A stretch of DNA of 64,000 nt from Roseateles subflavus (lineage in GTDB: Bacteria; Pseudomonadota; Gammaproteobacteria; Burkholderiales; Burkholderiaceae_C). Under the pieces are notes generated by a model. That model made no database searches, was not told where the DNA came from, and saw only the letters and a list, made by a program, of their open reading frames with translations. Positions 16,988 through 27,200 of this stretch are shown here, in pieces (the first letter of the stretch is position 1; each line of letters opens with the position of its first letter). The stretch covers positions 1 through 64,000 of the forward strand of contig NZ_JASVDS010000008.1 in the NCBI RefSeq assembly GCF_030285365.1, written 5' to 3'. The position numbers and the translations under genes are program-made.

Positions 16988-19900
16988 TCACGCAGCCAAT
17001 CGAGGCCCCTCTTGGCCGCCAGCCGCGCCATCTCCTCCCTCGGCCGCTGCATCAGTGCCATGGACTTCAGCAAGGACGTCATCGAGCGGAGGCTGCTCCG
17101 CTGCCTCGCCGGCCTGGCCAGGCTCGTAGATCGAGCCGTCTTCCCTGAACAGCAAGGGCTGCTCCTGCTCCCCGTCCTCTGCCAGTTCTTCCAGCTCCTC
17201 GAAATGCGTGCTGCTATCGAGCCGCTGCAGTTGCTCCTCAAGCTTGAGCAGACGGGCAGGGTCGTCCCCGATCTCCTCCCGGATGCGGCTCACCAGGTCA
17301 TCGCGAACGATCTGCCTGGCTCGCTCACCGAGCTGGATGTGCGGGGACACAAACAACTGCAGGCCGACGCCTTCGATCAGCACATTGATTGCCCGCCGCA
17401 TGGTGCCAGGCGTCGTGGCCTTCAGCAGGATCGGCGCCAGGCCTCGCTTGGCACCTGGCTGGGTGATCGCGACATGGTTGGGATCCTCAGGCGGCTTCGG
17501 CTTCAGCCTGCGGCCGCGCAATCCACGGTGCACCGGGCCTGCGGCAATGGGGACGGCAGGCGCCGCGGCTTGCGCCACGCCGCCATCAGCCCCCTGCTCT
17601 TCACCGTCGGCCACAACCACGGTAGGCCCGGCCTGTGGCGCTTGGCCTGAAGCAGCCAGGGACTCCAACTCTCGCTCGCGGATGCGCTTCTGCGCAGCTC
17701 GGATCAGGAATGCCATCCGCTTGCCCGACTCCTTGCCAGGCAGCAAGACCAAGCCCTGACCTGGCGTCACCACGATGGTGTCGAAGTTCGTCCCAGCGTT
17801 GCTCGCATAGCTCCAGGCGCCGTGGAAACTCATGTGCATGAGGTAGCCGCTGCCGACGTTCTTGTTGACCTCGCAAGCGCCCGGGAATTCCTGCCCATCG
17901 AGAACCTGGATCTGGTCTGGCTTCATACCCGCCAGCTCAAGGATCAGCTCCTCGATGGCCCTGCGCGTCCACACACGTACCGGCATGTGCCGAAGCGAGG
18001 CCGCGCTGAACTGCCGGTTCAGCAAGATGCCCCGCTGACGAAGACCTCGATCGTCGGTGTAGATGACGCCGTGGCCGATCTTCGACTGCGCGGCGAACTC
18101 AGAGGCCATGTACATGTTGCCGGTCAGCATGGCGGCATGTCGCACCTTCTTGCCGCGGATCGACTGATCAAAAGCACGGCGCAGGATGTCGTCGGAGCCG
18201 CTACGTTCAGCCATCAGCATGTCGTGGCCGACGACCGTCTTGGAGATCGCACGCTGGCCTGTGGAATCTTCCACCAGAATCACGCCTTCCATCAGCGAGG
18301 ACAGAGAGTGCGCTACAGGGTGCTCATCGCCCGGCTGCGCAACCAGCACCTTCCACATCGCGAGCTGAGATTCCTTCTTCTCGGGCGGCGGAATCAGGTC
18401 GACGATGACGCCGGGGATCTGGATGCCCTGCATGCGCTCATCGTTGACCGGCAACCCAATGCGGGCACCAGGGACCAGCTTGCGGAGGTTCTGCTCGATC
18501 CAGAGCTTTCGGGTCATTCCACGGCGAACGGGATTGGGCTTGTCGCTGGCCATCGCCTCGGCCGTGCTGGTGAACGACGTGGCCACCAACGCCGTACGCG
18601 CCAGCGCATCGAGCTGCAGCGTCGTCTTTGCCGCCAGGTCACCGACGTCGATGATGGGCGTGCGGAGCTCATCCAGAACCGTGCCGATTTGCCGTGCCCG
18701 GCCGGTATCGACGAGATTCTTGCGCGCTGCAGCGATGCGCTGAGCGAGCTCGCTCCAGGTCAACGGAGCCAGCGTCTCCTCGTACTCAAGCTGACGCGCG
18801 AACACCGGACCGTCAAAGGCGGAACCGAGGCCACCGTGGTCGAGACCCATCACCACCCGTCGGCTCAAGGACTTGGCACGAATGTCCATCTCCTTCGGCT
18901 TCAAGGGATTCTCACCCAGCAGCTCGGCCTTCATGACGGCCTCGTCGAACATGCCCGTCACCAGCTCATAGAGGTGCTCCTGCTCAGAGACCCGAAGCAG
19001 CGACACACGCTGGCTGAAGGCATTCGCGGCGTCGAGCGAGCCATCCTCAATGCGGGCCATGGGCAGGCCCATCCGCGTCGCGAACTGCGGGTTGTCGATG
19101 AAGAACTGCTTGCACACCTCTCGCCCCAGCGGGTTCAGCAGATCCACCACATCCTTGATGACCGTGTGCGTCTCGCGCGAGGAACGCACGTTGGCGGACA
19201 TCTCGGCGAGCTTCTTGTTCTGCATCATGAGCTGTCGCAACTCGCCAGGGATGCAGGTAGAGCCGACGACGATCTTCGGGAACGAGACCTGGTCGAACCG
19301 GTTCACACGCCCGAACAGCTGCACGCGCTCGTTGGGATTCTCCGGCGTCTGGATCTCGATCAGCGAGCGACGACGCTTGTCGATGAAGCGCGGACTCGCA
19401 TGCAACGACAGACCGGTGGCGCCGGACCGATTCAGCAGTACGACGTCTAGTTCTCCGCTGTTGAAGGCGCGCACCGTCGAGTTGACGAAGCCTTTGGACT
19501 TCGGGCGCACGCTCACGCGGTAGAGCATCTCGCCCGGAGCGGGCGGGGCGCCCCCTTCTGTAGGCACCGTCGATTCAGCGGTCGTCAGCATGAAGGTGCG
19601 ACCGGAGATCTCGCCGGTTCGCACGCCAGCGGCGCGCAGTTGGTTGTGGATGTAGTCGGCCACGCTCAACGGCAGCTCGGGCAGATCCTCGATGAGCTTG
19701 CGCAGCTCTGTCATCCCGGTGTCGAAGGCCTCGCGGTCCTGAGCCGGGATATCCGGCATCGACGAGAACTTCACCCGCCTCACGCGCTTGCGGCGGCGGC
19801 TCTTCGCTGCTGCTGCAGGAGCCTCGTCAGCGGCTTCGTCCCCATCCCCGCCCGCGGAACCGACCTCGCGGCCATTCCCGTGAGCGCCCGTGCCGGCGCC

Positions 19901-22900
19901 GCCGGCAGCCCGGCGGGCCAGAGCTACCGCCGCATCGACATCCACGCCGTCTGCGGCTTCGGTCATTGCCAGGCCGTCCTGAATACCCTCCGCCTCGTCT
20001 TCGTCATCGCCAGTGTGCTGGCGTGCGAGGTTGATGCCCACGGACTCGGCCGCATCGACTTCCTCGAGCGTCACTTCGGTGACTTTGACCGTCTCGACGT
20101 CCTCCAGGACCTTGCGCATCAGATCGCGCAGATTCGGCATCCGGATGAAGTCGGGCCGCGTCAGCTTGCCATCGGGGCCGTAGACCTGATGATCTTCCAA
20201 CACGCGGCGCAAGTACGACTCGCCCGTATCGTCGAAGACGATGACCGGCTTGATGTCCTGCTCAAGGTCGGCGAGGGCCAGGCGCACGGCGTTGTCGGCG
20301 TTCAGGGCCACATTCATGCGCCGCTGCACTTGGTAGAGCATGCTCCCCGCGGCAAAGGACGAACTGAAGATATTGGCGCGCTGGTGCTGGCTGCGCACGC
20401 CGCGAGCCGCCTTCAGCGCGTCGATGCTGGTCTGGGATAACCGGATCATCAGCTTGGAGAGGTCGCCAGCGGCATAGCTGATGGCGCCCATGATGGTGGC
20501 CACCTTGTCGGCCACCTCGCGATTGCGTGCCATGTTGCCGACGTCGGCCTCCAGCACAAACTCGAGGCGGCTCAGGTCGTGCTCACGCCGCACGAGGGCG
20601 CCGTCGCGTGCCAACATGCTGGAGAAGACCTCGGCGAAGCCGTCACCACCACGCTTCATGGTCTCGGTGAGCGAGCCCACATTCACAGTCTCAGGGAATG
20701 CGCGCGCATAGATGTGCAGGTTCTTGGCGGACTTCGCCCAGGTCGCCGAGGAGTAGACGACATTCCAGGCCAGGGAGGTCATCTCAGCCACCTGGCGCGC
20801 GATCGTGCTATCCGAGCCGGCGGCGATGTGGGCCTCGTCCACGATCAGCAGTGCGTCGGCCAGCTGGTTCTTGATCCATTGGGACTTCTCGCTGGCCTCG
20901 CCGGAAATCTGCGAGTAGGTCGAGAAGACGATGTTGGCATCCAACTCGGCGAGCGGTGTGTTGTTCTCGAGGATCTCACGCATGCGCTCCTGCTTGGTGC
21001 CCTCGGCCAGGACACCGGCATCGCCGATCGAATCCACGATGCGGCCGTCGGCGTTGGTGATCAGCGGGCGGAAGCGGCCCCACTCCCCGATGTCGCGCAG
21101 GTCGCGCGCCAGGTCGGAAAACAGGTTGGCCCGGTCGGTGATGAACACGACGGGCCGGCCTTGCTTGGACGCCCAGGTCGCCAGGCTGCCCAGCGTGCGC
21201 CCCTTGCCAATGCCCGTTTCGTCGGCCAGGATTCCGGCGCGTCCGCGCTTCATGCGCGAGATCAGCAGGGCCAGGGCGTCAACCTGCTCCGCGCTCAATC
21301 GAGAGCCCAGCGTGTTCTCGCCGAAACCCATCTCGCGCTCGACGAAAGTGTCGACCGGGCCGTGCACGGCCTCCACGTCGGCCAGCGCAGCCTGCAATGG
21401 GGCCTGCAGGTTCTTGGGCACCATCGTGCGCGACTCGCTGACGCGCGAGAAGGCGATATAGGGCGACTGGAACAGGTTGATCTTGGCCGCGCGCTCGATG
21501 TCGACGCTCTGCGCTTCGGCCTCCTTCACCTTGGCCTGAACCAGGGCCTCGTCAACGGCTGCTTTGATCTCGTCCCAGCTGTGCAGCACAGGCAATTGCG
21601 CAGCCTCAAAGCGCTCAGCGGGGGGGCGATTGCGCACGGCATAGACCCGCAACGTGTTCTGCGATCCCACGCGCTGGGTGAGCGCCGAGTTGGTCTCAAA
21701 GGCCGCCTCGATCGTGTACGTCGACGCCAGCGTCTCGACAAATCGCCGCGACTCCCGGCTCAGTTCACCCGGGAACTGCGGGTCGTCGCCCGCCAGCACG
21801 AGAACGGCCCGGCCGTTCTCGGCCAGCGCACGCAGCGTGTTGAGGGCATCCCGGTAGTCCACGCGAAGGCCATCGGAGCCTCGCACAGGATCCGCATTGA
21901 AGAAGAGGGCCTGCGTGCCCATCTCGCGCGCCGGCGAGAAGGCATCGAGCCACTCCACCTTGGCCGGCCGAAACCCGACCGCCTTGGAGGACAGGTCCTT
22001 GTCGCCGCGATAGGCGCGCACGGTCGTGTCGGGCGCCAGGAACGCGAAGGCCGCGCCGTCATAGGCATTGGGCACGGTGACAGTCTGGCCTGACGTGTCG
22101 CCCAGCAGCCGCTGGGCAATGATGGACAGCGGCTGCGGCATCACACCAGCGCCGCGGCGGCTGCCGGCGTAGGGCGGCAGGTATTCGTAGAGGCGCACAG
22201 ACTCGCCGTAGGCGTCCTGCGCCGTCTCGTAGTCTCGCGCCAGCTGCCGAACTACAGCCGCCTCGACCGCGGCGTGCGCCTTGTCGAGAGCCGCCTGGCC
22301 GGGCCTGGCGGCTCCTTCCAAAGGCATTGAATTCACGGCGCGCACGAAACGGTCGAAGTCCTCGCTATGCTGGACCTCACCGATCACCATCGAGGCGACG
22401 AACCCATCGGCGCAGCGGTCAAGCGACTCATCGCCGTCGGCACGCAGCACCATCTCGGGCCGCAGGCTCGGACTCTCGTAGGTGGCGCCGTGTCGATCGC
22501 GCCAGATAAAGCGGCCCAACGAGCCCTCGTAGACGACGTCGCCATCCAGGTTGCGCCCCAGGCGGATGGCACCGGCCGTCTCGTTCGACAGCTGGCGCTC
22601 CTCCTCAGAGGCCTGCGTACGCTGCTTCTTGGCCTTGGAGAGGTCCAGATAGAAATCCTCTGGGCGCATTTCGACCAGCGCGGCATTCGGCCAGACCGGA
22701 TGAAACTGCCGCGCGTTCGTGCGCTCTCCTGGCTGCGCGCGGCGGATGAGGAACTTGCCGTTACCGCCGGAGACGAAGCCCAGCTTGTCGACGGCAGCCT
22801 GCCACCGAGGCGACTGATTGCTCATCCCGACGATGAACAAATAGGTGCCGCCGTCGATGGAGGCCACCTTGAGCTTGCCGCCCGTGGTTCTGTCGTTGAG

Positions 22901-22918
22901 GTCGATCCACTTACTCAT
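16988..22918 (-). CDS. Giant strawberry-notch-family helicase with degenerate methyltransferase domain (DarB-like)
   Basis: 1976 residues. Residues about 260-440 have the outline of an N6-adenine methyltransferase, but the SAM loop is replaced by VPNAYDGAAFAF and the NPPF motif by NADP (341-344). The helicase part has GILADETGIGKGRT (562-575), the SNO-type P-loop, LLIVDEAHIAAG (DEAH at 694-697) and a C-terminal GRVNRFDQ motif VI with GATGLSLHASPRFIDKRRR before it. A low-complexity acidic and Lys/Arg linker lies between the lobes. Phage P1 DarB, a related methyltransferase-helicase, protects incoming DNA from restriction. ATG 22918 follows AGGATC. Confidence 0.82.
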   Translation of the reverse strand: MSKWIDLNDRTTGGKLKVASIDGGTYLFIVGMSNQSPRWQAAVDKLGFVSGGNGKFLIRRAQPGERTNARQFHPVWPNAALVEMRPEDFYLDLSKAKKQRTQASEEERQLSNETAGAIRLGRNLDGDVVYEGSLGRFIWRDRHGATYESPSLRPEMVLRADGDESLDRCADGFVASMVIGEVQHSEDFDRFVRAVNSMPLEGAARPGQAALDKAHAAVEAAVVRQLARDYETAQDAYGESVRLYEYLPPYAGSRRGAGVMPQPLSIIAQRLLGDTSGQTVTVPNAYDGAAFAFLAPDTTVRAYRGDKDLSSKAVGFRPAKVEWLDAFSPAREMGTQALFFNADPVRGSDGLRVDYRDALNTLRALAENGRAVLVLAGDDPQFPGELSRESRRFVETLASTYTIEAAFETNSALTQRVGSQNTLRVYAVRNRPPAERFEAAQLPVLHSWDEIKAAVDEALVQAKVKEAEAQSVDIERAAKINLFQSPYIAFSRVSESRTMVPKNLQAPLQAALADVEAVHGPVDTFVEREMGFGENTLGSRLSAEQVDALALLISRMKRGRAGILADETGIGKGRTLGSLATWASKQGRPVVFITDRANLFSDLARDLRDIGEWGRFRPLITNADGRIVDSIGDAGVLAEGTKQERMREILENNTPLAELDANIVFSTYSQISGEASEKSQWIKNQLADALLIVDEAHIAAGSDSTIARQVAEMTSLAWNVVYSSATWAKSAKNLHIYARAFPETVNVGSLTETMKRGGDGFAEVFSSMLARDGALVRREHDLSRLEFVLEADVGNMARNREVADKVATIMGAISYAAGDLSKLMIRLSQTSIDALKAARGVRSQHQRANIFSSSFAAGSMLYQVQRRMNVALNADNAVRLALADLEQDIKPVIVFDDTGESYLRRVLEDHQVYGPDGKLTRPDFIRMPNLRDLMRKVLEDVETVKVTEVTLEEVDAAESVGINLARQHTGDDEDEAEGIQDGLAMTEAADGVDVDAAVALARRAAGGAGTGAHGNGREVGSAGGDGDEAADEAPAAAAKSRRRKRVRRVKFSSMPDIPAQDREAFDTGMTELRKLIEDLPELPLSVADYIHNQLRAAGVRTGEISGRTFMLTTAESTVPTEGGAPPAPGEMLYRVSVRPKSKGFVNSTVRAFNSGELDVVLLNRSGATGLSLHASPRFIDKRRRSLIEIQTPENPNERVQLFGRVNRFDQVSFPKIVVGSTCIPGELRQLMMQNKKLAEMSANVRSSRETHTVIKDVVDLLNPLGREVCKQFFIDNPQFATRMGLPMARIEDGSLDAANAFSQRVSLLRVSEQEHLYELVTGMFDEAVMKAELLGENPLKPKEMDIRAKSLSRRVVMGLDHGGLGSAFDGPVFARQLEYEETLAPLTWSELAQRIAAARKNLVDTGRARQIGTVLDELRTPIIDVGDLAAKTTLQLDALARTALVATSFTSTAEAMASDKPNPVRRGMTRKLWIEQNLRKLVPGARIGLPVNDERMQGIQIPGVIVDLIPPPEKKESQLAMWKVLVAQPGDEHPVAHSLSSLMEGVILVEDSTGQRAISKTVVGHDMLMAERSGSDDILRRAFDQSIRGKKVRHAAMLTGNMYMASEFAAQSKIGHGVIYTDDRGLRQRGILLNRQFSAASLRHMPVRVWTRRAIEELILELAGMKPDQIQVLDGQEFPGACEVNKNVGSGYLMHMSFHGAWSYASNAGTNFDTIVVTPGQGLVLLPGKESGKRMAFLIRAAQKRIRERELESLAASGQAPQAGPTVVVADGEEQGADGGVAQAAAPAVPIAAGPVHRGLRGRRLKPKPPEDPNHVAITQPGAKRGLAPILLKATTPGTMRRAINVLIEGVGLQLFVSPHIQLGERARQIVRDDLVSRIREEIGDDPARLLKLEEQLQRLDSSTHFEELEELAEDGEQEQPLLFREDGSIYEPGQAGEAAEQPPLDDVLAEVHGTDAAAEGGDGAAGGQEGPRLAA

Positions 22919-22994
22919 GTGCGATCCTGGTCTTGATGGGTTGCGAGGTAGCTCTTTCCTTCATGCCCAAGCCGCTGCGAGGCAAAAGAGGCAG

Positions 22995-23021
22995 GAAGGA
23001 AAAAGGGGGCTACAAGCCCCC
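22995..23021 (-). terminator. Intrinsic terminator after the OB-fold gene
   Basis: On the minus strand GGGGGCT and AGCCCCC form a 7-bp GC stem with a 3-base loop, followed by TTTTTCCTT. It sits between the OB-fold gene (ends 23103) and the SNO helicase gene (starts 22918), so it should keep the first gene's expression high relative to the second. Confidence 0.75.
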
Positions 23022-23102
23022 TCTGGTGTGTCGTCGATCAAGAAGCCGCAGCTCGGTCTCGAGTCGCGCTGCGGCGATCCAGCGAGGCTTCCCTGGCTGG
23101 GA

Positions 23103-23726
23103 TCAGGCCGCCATGCGCTGCGCAGCGCCGGCGGCGGCGTCCACGTCGACTTGTTCGTGGTCGTCGCTCGGGCCGGCCTCGGGGTGCAGCTTGTCGATCA
23201 GGCCGCCGATCAGCTCAGCGACCTTTTCATTGACGGGCGTCATGTCGTTCATTTCCTTGCCGCTGACGACGACCTTGTTGGCCTTGGGCAGCTCGGTCGC
23301 GCCGTTGCCGAAGTCGGGAGTCAGGCGCTTGCCGTCTTGCCAGGCGGTGACCCAGGTCGTGTCCTTCTCGACCACGCGATCCCCCACGGTCTCGCCGGCC
23401 TTCATCTGGCCCACGTTGAGCGTGATCGGCTTGGACAGGTCCGCGGCATTCAGCAGGCCGACGATCTTGCCGGCGAAGAAGCTGCCCAGGCCCACAGACG
23501 CGAAGATCTTCGTGTCGCTGCCGTCCTCGATCTTCATGCGCAGGCTGTGGATCTCTTCGCCCTTGTAGGTGTTGCTGCGGACGTCCACACCGGTGACGGT
23601 GCCATCCAGCGAGTCGTAGGTCTCGACACCGCCGCCTTCCAGCTTGCGAACGATCTCGCCCGTGTTGCCCTTGATGTCCACGAAGATGTTGTTGCCACCG
23701 TTGTTGGAACGCTTTGCGAGTGCCAT
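23103..23726 (-). CDS. Putative OB-fold single-strand DNA-binding protein
   Basis: 207 residues from ATG 23726 with AAAGGAA upstream. Residues about 30-110 show a beta-barrel pattern (LDGTVTGVDVRSNTYKGEEI, then LRMKIEDGSDTKIFASVG, then PITLNVGQMKAGE), as in phage-type single-strand DNA-binding proteins. The C-terminal part is acidic (SDDHEQVDVD) and could recruit partners such as the helicase encoded next. Its own operator, own terminator and high GC at third codon positions suggest strong expression. The assignment to ssDNA binding is by pattern only. Confidence 0.6.
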   Translation of the reverse strand: MALAKRSNNGGNNIFVDIKGNTGEIVRKLEGGGVETYDSLDGTVTGVDVRSNTYKGEEIHSLRMKIEDGSDTKIFASVGLGSFFAGKIVGLLNAADLSKPITLNVGQMKAGETVGDRVVEKDTTWVTAWQDGKRLTPDFGNGATELPKANKVVVSGKEMNDMTPVNEKVAELIGGLIDKLHPEAGPSDDHEQVDVDAAAGAAQRMAA

Positions 23727-23830
23727 GAGAATTCCTTTTGAGGTTGAAGGGTTGGTAAACACCGAGCACTGGAGCCGATAGATCGCTGGGCCGAGTGCTC
23801 GGTGTCCTGCCCCTCGCGACCATTCAATTC

Positions 23831-23858
23831 ACTTTGCGTACTACTACGTTTGCAAAGT
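23831..23858. promoter_or_regulatory. 22-bp palindromic operator, copy A, with extended arms
   Basis: TTGCGT-N10-TTGCAA at 23834-23855, flanked so that ACTTTGC and GCAAAGT form 7-bp inverted arms around 14 bases. It lies about 105 bp upstream of the OB-fold gene start on the minus strand. The spacer carries TACTACTA, as in copy B. Confidence 0.6.
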
Positions 23859-23910
23859 GGTTAAATAGACTCTAGTGCTTCTGAATGGGACGCGCAACGA
23901 ACATCGTGTA

Positions 23911-23956
23911 AAACGCAAACAGGGCGGTAGATGCATTTCTGCAAATCACCGCCCTG
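23911..23956 (-). terminator. Probable terminator at the end of the transfer operon
   Basis: CAGGGCGGT (23920-23928) and ACCGCCCTG (23948-23956) form a perfect 9-bp stem with a 19-base loop; on the minus strand it is followed by TTTGCGTTTT. It lies after the last transfer gene and before the promoter region of the OB-fold gene. The long loop and interrupted U-tract leave some doubt. Confidence 0.5.
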
Positions 23957-24175
23957 CTCTATCGAGATGCAAATTCGCCGACATGGCCCGCCGCCAGATC
24001 TCAACGCCTGCGCCAGCGAGGCCAGATGCACGGCAAATCCCATCGGCTGGCCGTCCACCAGGGCGACGCCTGGTGCGGCACGCGGGCCGCCGCAGCAAAC
24101 GTCAACGGCACCGGTCTCACGACCATCGGCGCGATCTCGGCCTACGATCTCAGGCCGGAAGCGGCCCGCAGCAGC

Positions 24176-24262
24176 TCAGTGACAGTTGATCGCGATGCCC
24201 AGGCCGGACGCCTCGCCGTCGTTGGCGGCGACGTCCTGCACGCAAAGTGCGGCCGCGTTCAT
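24176..24262 (-). CDS. Possible 28-residue peptide
   Basis: MNAAALCVQDVAANDGEASG and eight more residues, read from ATG 24262 with GGAGGGG upstream at good spacing, 34 bases after the DotO stop. The ribosome binding site is the only support; it may be a remnant or regulatory peptide. Confidence 0.28.
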   Translation of the reverse strand: MNAAALCVQDVAANDGEASGLGIAINCH

Positions 24263-24293
24263 GAGGCAGCCCCTCCAGTAAGAGGCACCGCCG

Positions 24294-27200
24294 TCATGCC
24301 GCAACGGCTTCGATGTCAGACAGCAGACGATCCGCGAAGATCTCCGGCAGCGTGCGCTTGTCGCTGTCATCGTTGCCACGCTTGTTCTGATAGAGCTCCA
24401 TCGCCCTGCGCGCCGAGCCTGTTGGGTAGGCCTTGGCGAGCGCGCGCAGGCCTTCCAGGTAGCCAAGCCGCTCGGTGACGAGCTTGCGCAACAGCGCATC
24501 GTCGGTGCTGGTCGAGAACGCCCACATCATGAAGGGGCCGGCTGTTGTATGCAGCACCTGCGAAGTCGTGCCCATGGTGGTCTTGAACAGGGCAAACACA
24601 CGCCCCGGGCCCGTGCACTCCTTCTCGATAGCGCCGATCTCAGACTCGCTGAGCGAGAAGGTCTCCTGCAGTTCCTTGGTCGAGGCACTCGACCCGGTTC
24701 CGAGGACGAGGTAGGTGTAGCAGTTGTCCACGGCCGCGCGGGGGAAGTCCGCCAGCAGTTGCGAGAACATCATCGTGACCGTCTTGTACTTCCGGCCCAC
24801 ACGCAGGTCGACGTTGATCTGGTTGTCGACGCCGGTGACGCCCGAGGTGTAGTGCTTCTCGTCGTACTCGAGGAACTTGATCGCTGCTGAGATTCTCTCG
24901 ATGCGTTCGCGCTGGTAGGTGCGGTAGCGGTTCGGAACGATCTCTTCGATTTCGTCCCACCGCAGGAAGAAGTTCTTGGCGCCCAGCCGGCGCGCCAGCA
25001 TGAACATGATCCCCGATCGCCGCTTCCCTTCTTCCGAATTCATGGAGCCAACGACCTCTTCCAAGTCGATGGACATGGCGCGAGCAGGTCCGATGTCGAA
25101 CTTCGTGAAGCCGCTGATGAGCTCGTACTCGGACTGCGCAGACGTGATCGAGCGAATGAAGACATCGGTCAACAACTCGCCGTTCTTGGTGATGGCCGCG
25201 CCCCATTGGTCGCGCAGCACCTTGCTCTGAGCAGCTCCGACCAAGTCGGCAAGCCGGGGTACCGCGTAGCGCTGCGCGAGGATGCTGTCGTCGATCCTAC
25301 CCATGTCGAATAGCACGTCGACGACGTCCCACACACGGGTCTTCTCGCTGAAGGTGTAGCCGCTCTGCTCCAGCCGGTCGTGCAGCGCCGGATCAAAGGA
25401 GCGCTGCCACACTCGCTGGTCCGGGCTCTTGCGGCCGAACCTACGGTAGGCCTCACGGATCACCATGGCGCAGAAGCGATCCCCTTCCTCGCCGAGGGTA
25501 GGAGCAAGGGAGCTGACGACCGACACCTGGAAGTCCAGATCCACCTGGGTCGGCATGTCACAGCCGTGCTGGGTGTCGAAGATGTTGACCGTGTACCGCT
25601 TGTCGTTGCGGATGCGGATCGACGCGATCTGGGGCTTCAGCCGGTCGGGCAGCATGTCTCGCACCAAATCCATGACCAGCCGCGAGGATGGGCCCACGTC
25701 GATCACCACCAGGTAGGGCACGTCGTCGAGTCCAGCCGACGTGAGGATGCCGTAGTTCAGCATCGACAGCAGGAAGGACTTGCCGTAGCCGGAGGGCGCG
25801 AATCCGATCGTGCCCCAGAAGTTCTGCAAGGTGCTCCCGAATGCCACCGGGTAGGGACGCCCTTCCTTCGTGTGCGTGAGCAACTGGCCCGTCTTCCATA
25901 CCGAGGCCGGACGCAACATGGGGAACATCGTCGCAAGCTCGCTGATCGGGCCCGGGATGTACGGGGCAGGGTTGCGCTTTGCGAAGCCCGCAGCTGCACA
26001 CAGCGCCGCCAAGGCCGGCGAGCCGGTTTCGTTGCTGACGATCGACGAGCCCCACGACTCGATGCTCGAGCGCAACATGGACAGGTTGTCCACGCATCCG
26101 CTCTCTGTCTTCGCCCACGTCGTGAAGACAACGCGGATGGCGCACACGTAATCGCCGGATTTGTGGAGCCTCTTCAATTCCAGCCAGGCTGCGCGGATCT
26201 TCTTGTTGGTGTCGCCGAAGCCACCCACGAATCCGCCGTACATCTGGTCGGCCTGGCGGAACGACGTGCCGTTCGGGCTGACTTCAAAGCTGACCGACCA
26301 CGGAATTTCTCTGCCAATCATGCTAGCCAGATCAGAGAAGGGCTCGCCACCGGACTCTGGCGGCATCTCCAGCACCACCGATGCGAAGTGCCATTGGCCC
26401 TTCTTCGCGATCTCCGCATCGACGAACAGCTCGCGGTACTTCTCGGTGACCAATTGCCGGGCAAGGGGCGGCGGCAACATGTTGGCGCTGTCGCCCTTTC
26501 GGGTGCCGGCAGTGCTGGCAATTGTTCCCCTGTCACCGATGAACCGCGGGCGCCAGCTGGTGGGGAATGGCGTCGCATCGATCTGCCGGCGCATCAGATT
26601 CAACGCCTCGCCGCAATCGAGCTCGCGCACCTGAAGTCCAGCGCCGTTCGCATCGACGTCGCCCCTCAGCGCGGACACCAGGTTGGTGACCATCGAGCGG
26701 TGCCGCGGGAACAGCATCGGAGAAGGCACGCGTGGATTCTGGGCGTGATCGTCGTTGAGGCGGACTCCCTTGGCCGCCTTGATGAACTTGCCCTGGGCCT
26801 CGAAGCGCCATTCCGACGCACGCTTCTTCTCGGCAGGCGATAGGCCTTCCCGGTGGGTCAAGGCGCAGAGATAGACCTGCTCATCAGTGCACTTCGACAT
26901 CAAGGCCTTCACCTGGTCCTCGAAGTAGTCCAGCCGGTCACTGGGAACACCTAGACGCTCGGCGGTGGCCACACCCGGAGCCACGAGCTCGCGCAGCACG
27001 CGCTCTGCGCCGTCGGGAGAGGAACGGAAGGAGATCCCGAAGGAGTGCTGGGCACCATTTCCGCTCTTCATCACCTGGGCCAGCTTGGCTGCAACGGCCG
27101 CGATTTGCATGTCGAGTTCCAACCCACCCACCAGCTTTCGGGAGCCGTTGATCTCGATGAACGAGATGAGGTCGTCGGACGTCGTGACCAGGATCATGTC

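Larger units (their letters stand above)
23727..24293. other. Intergenic region between transfer operon and OB-fold gene
   Basis: It holds the operator at 23831-23858, the probable terminator at 23911-23956 and a possible 28-codon ORF at 24176-24262. The stretch 23960-24175 contains no ORF that I can support and no further clear signal. Confidence 0.6.

Noticed and set aside
24026-24478. Plus-strand frame in the gap before DotO
   Set aside because: Its second half is antisense to DotO and the first half has no ribosome binding site or recognisable protein features.
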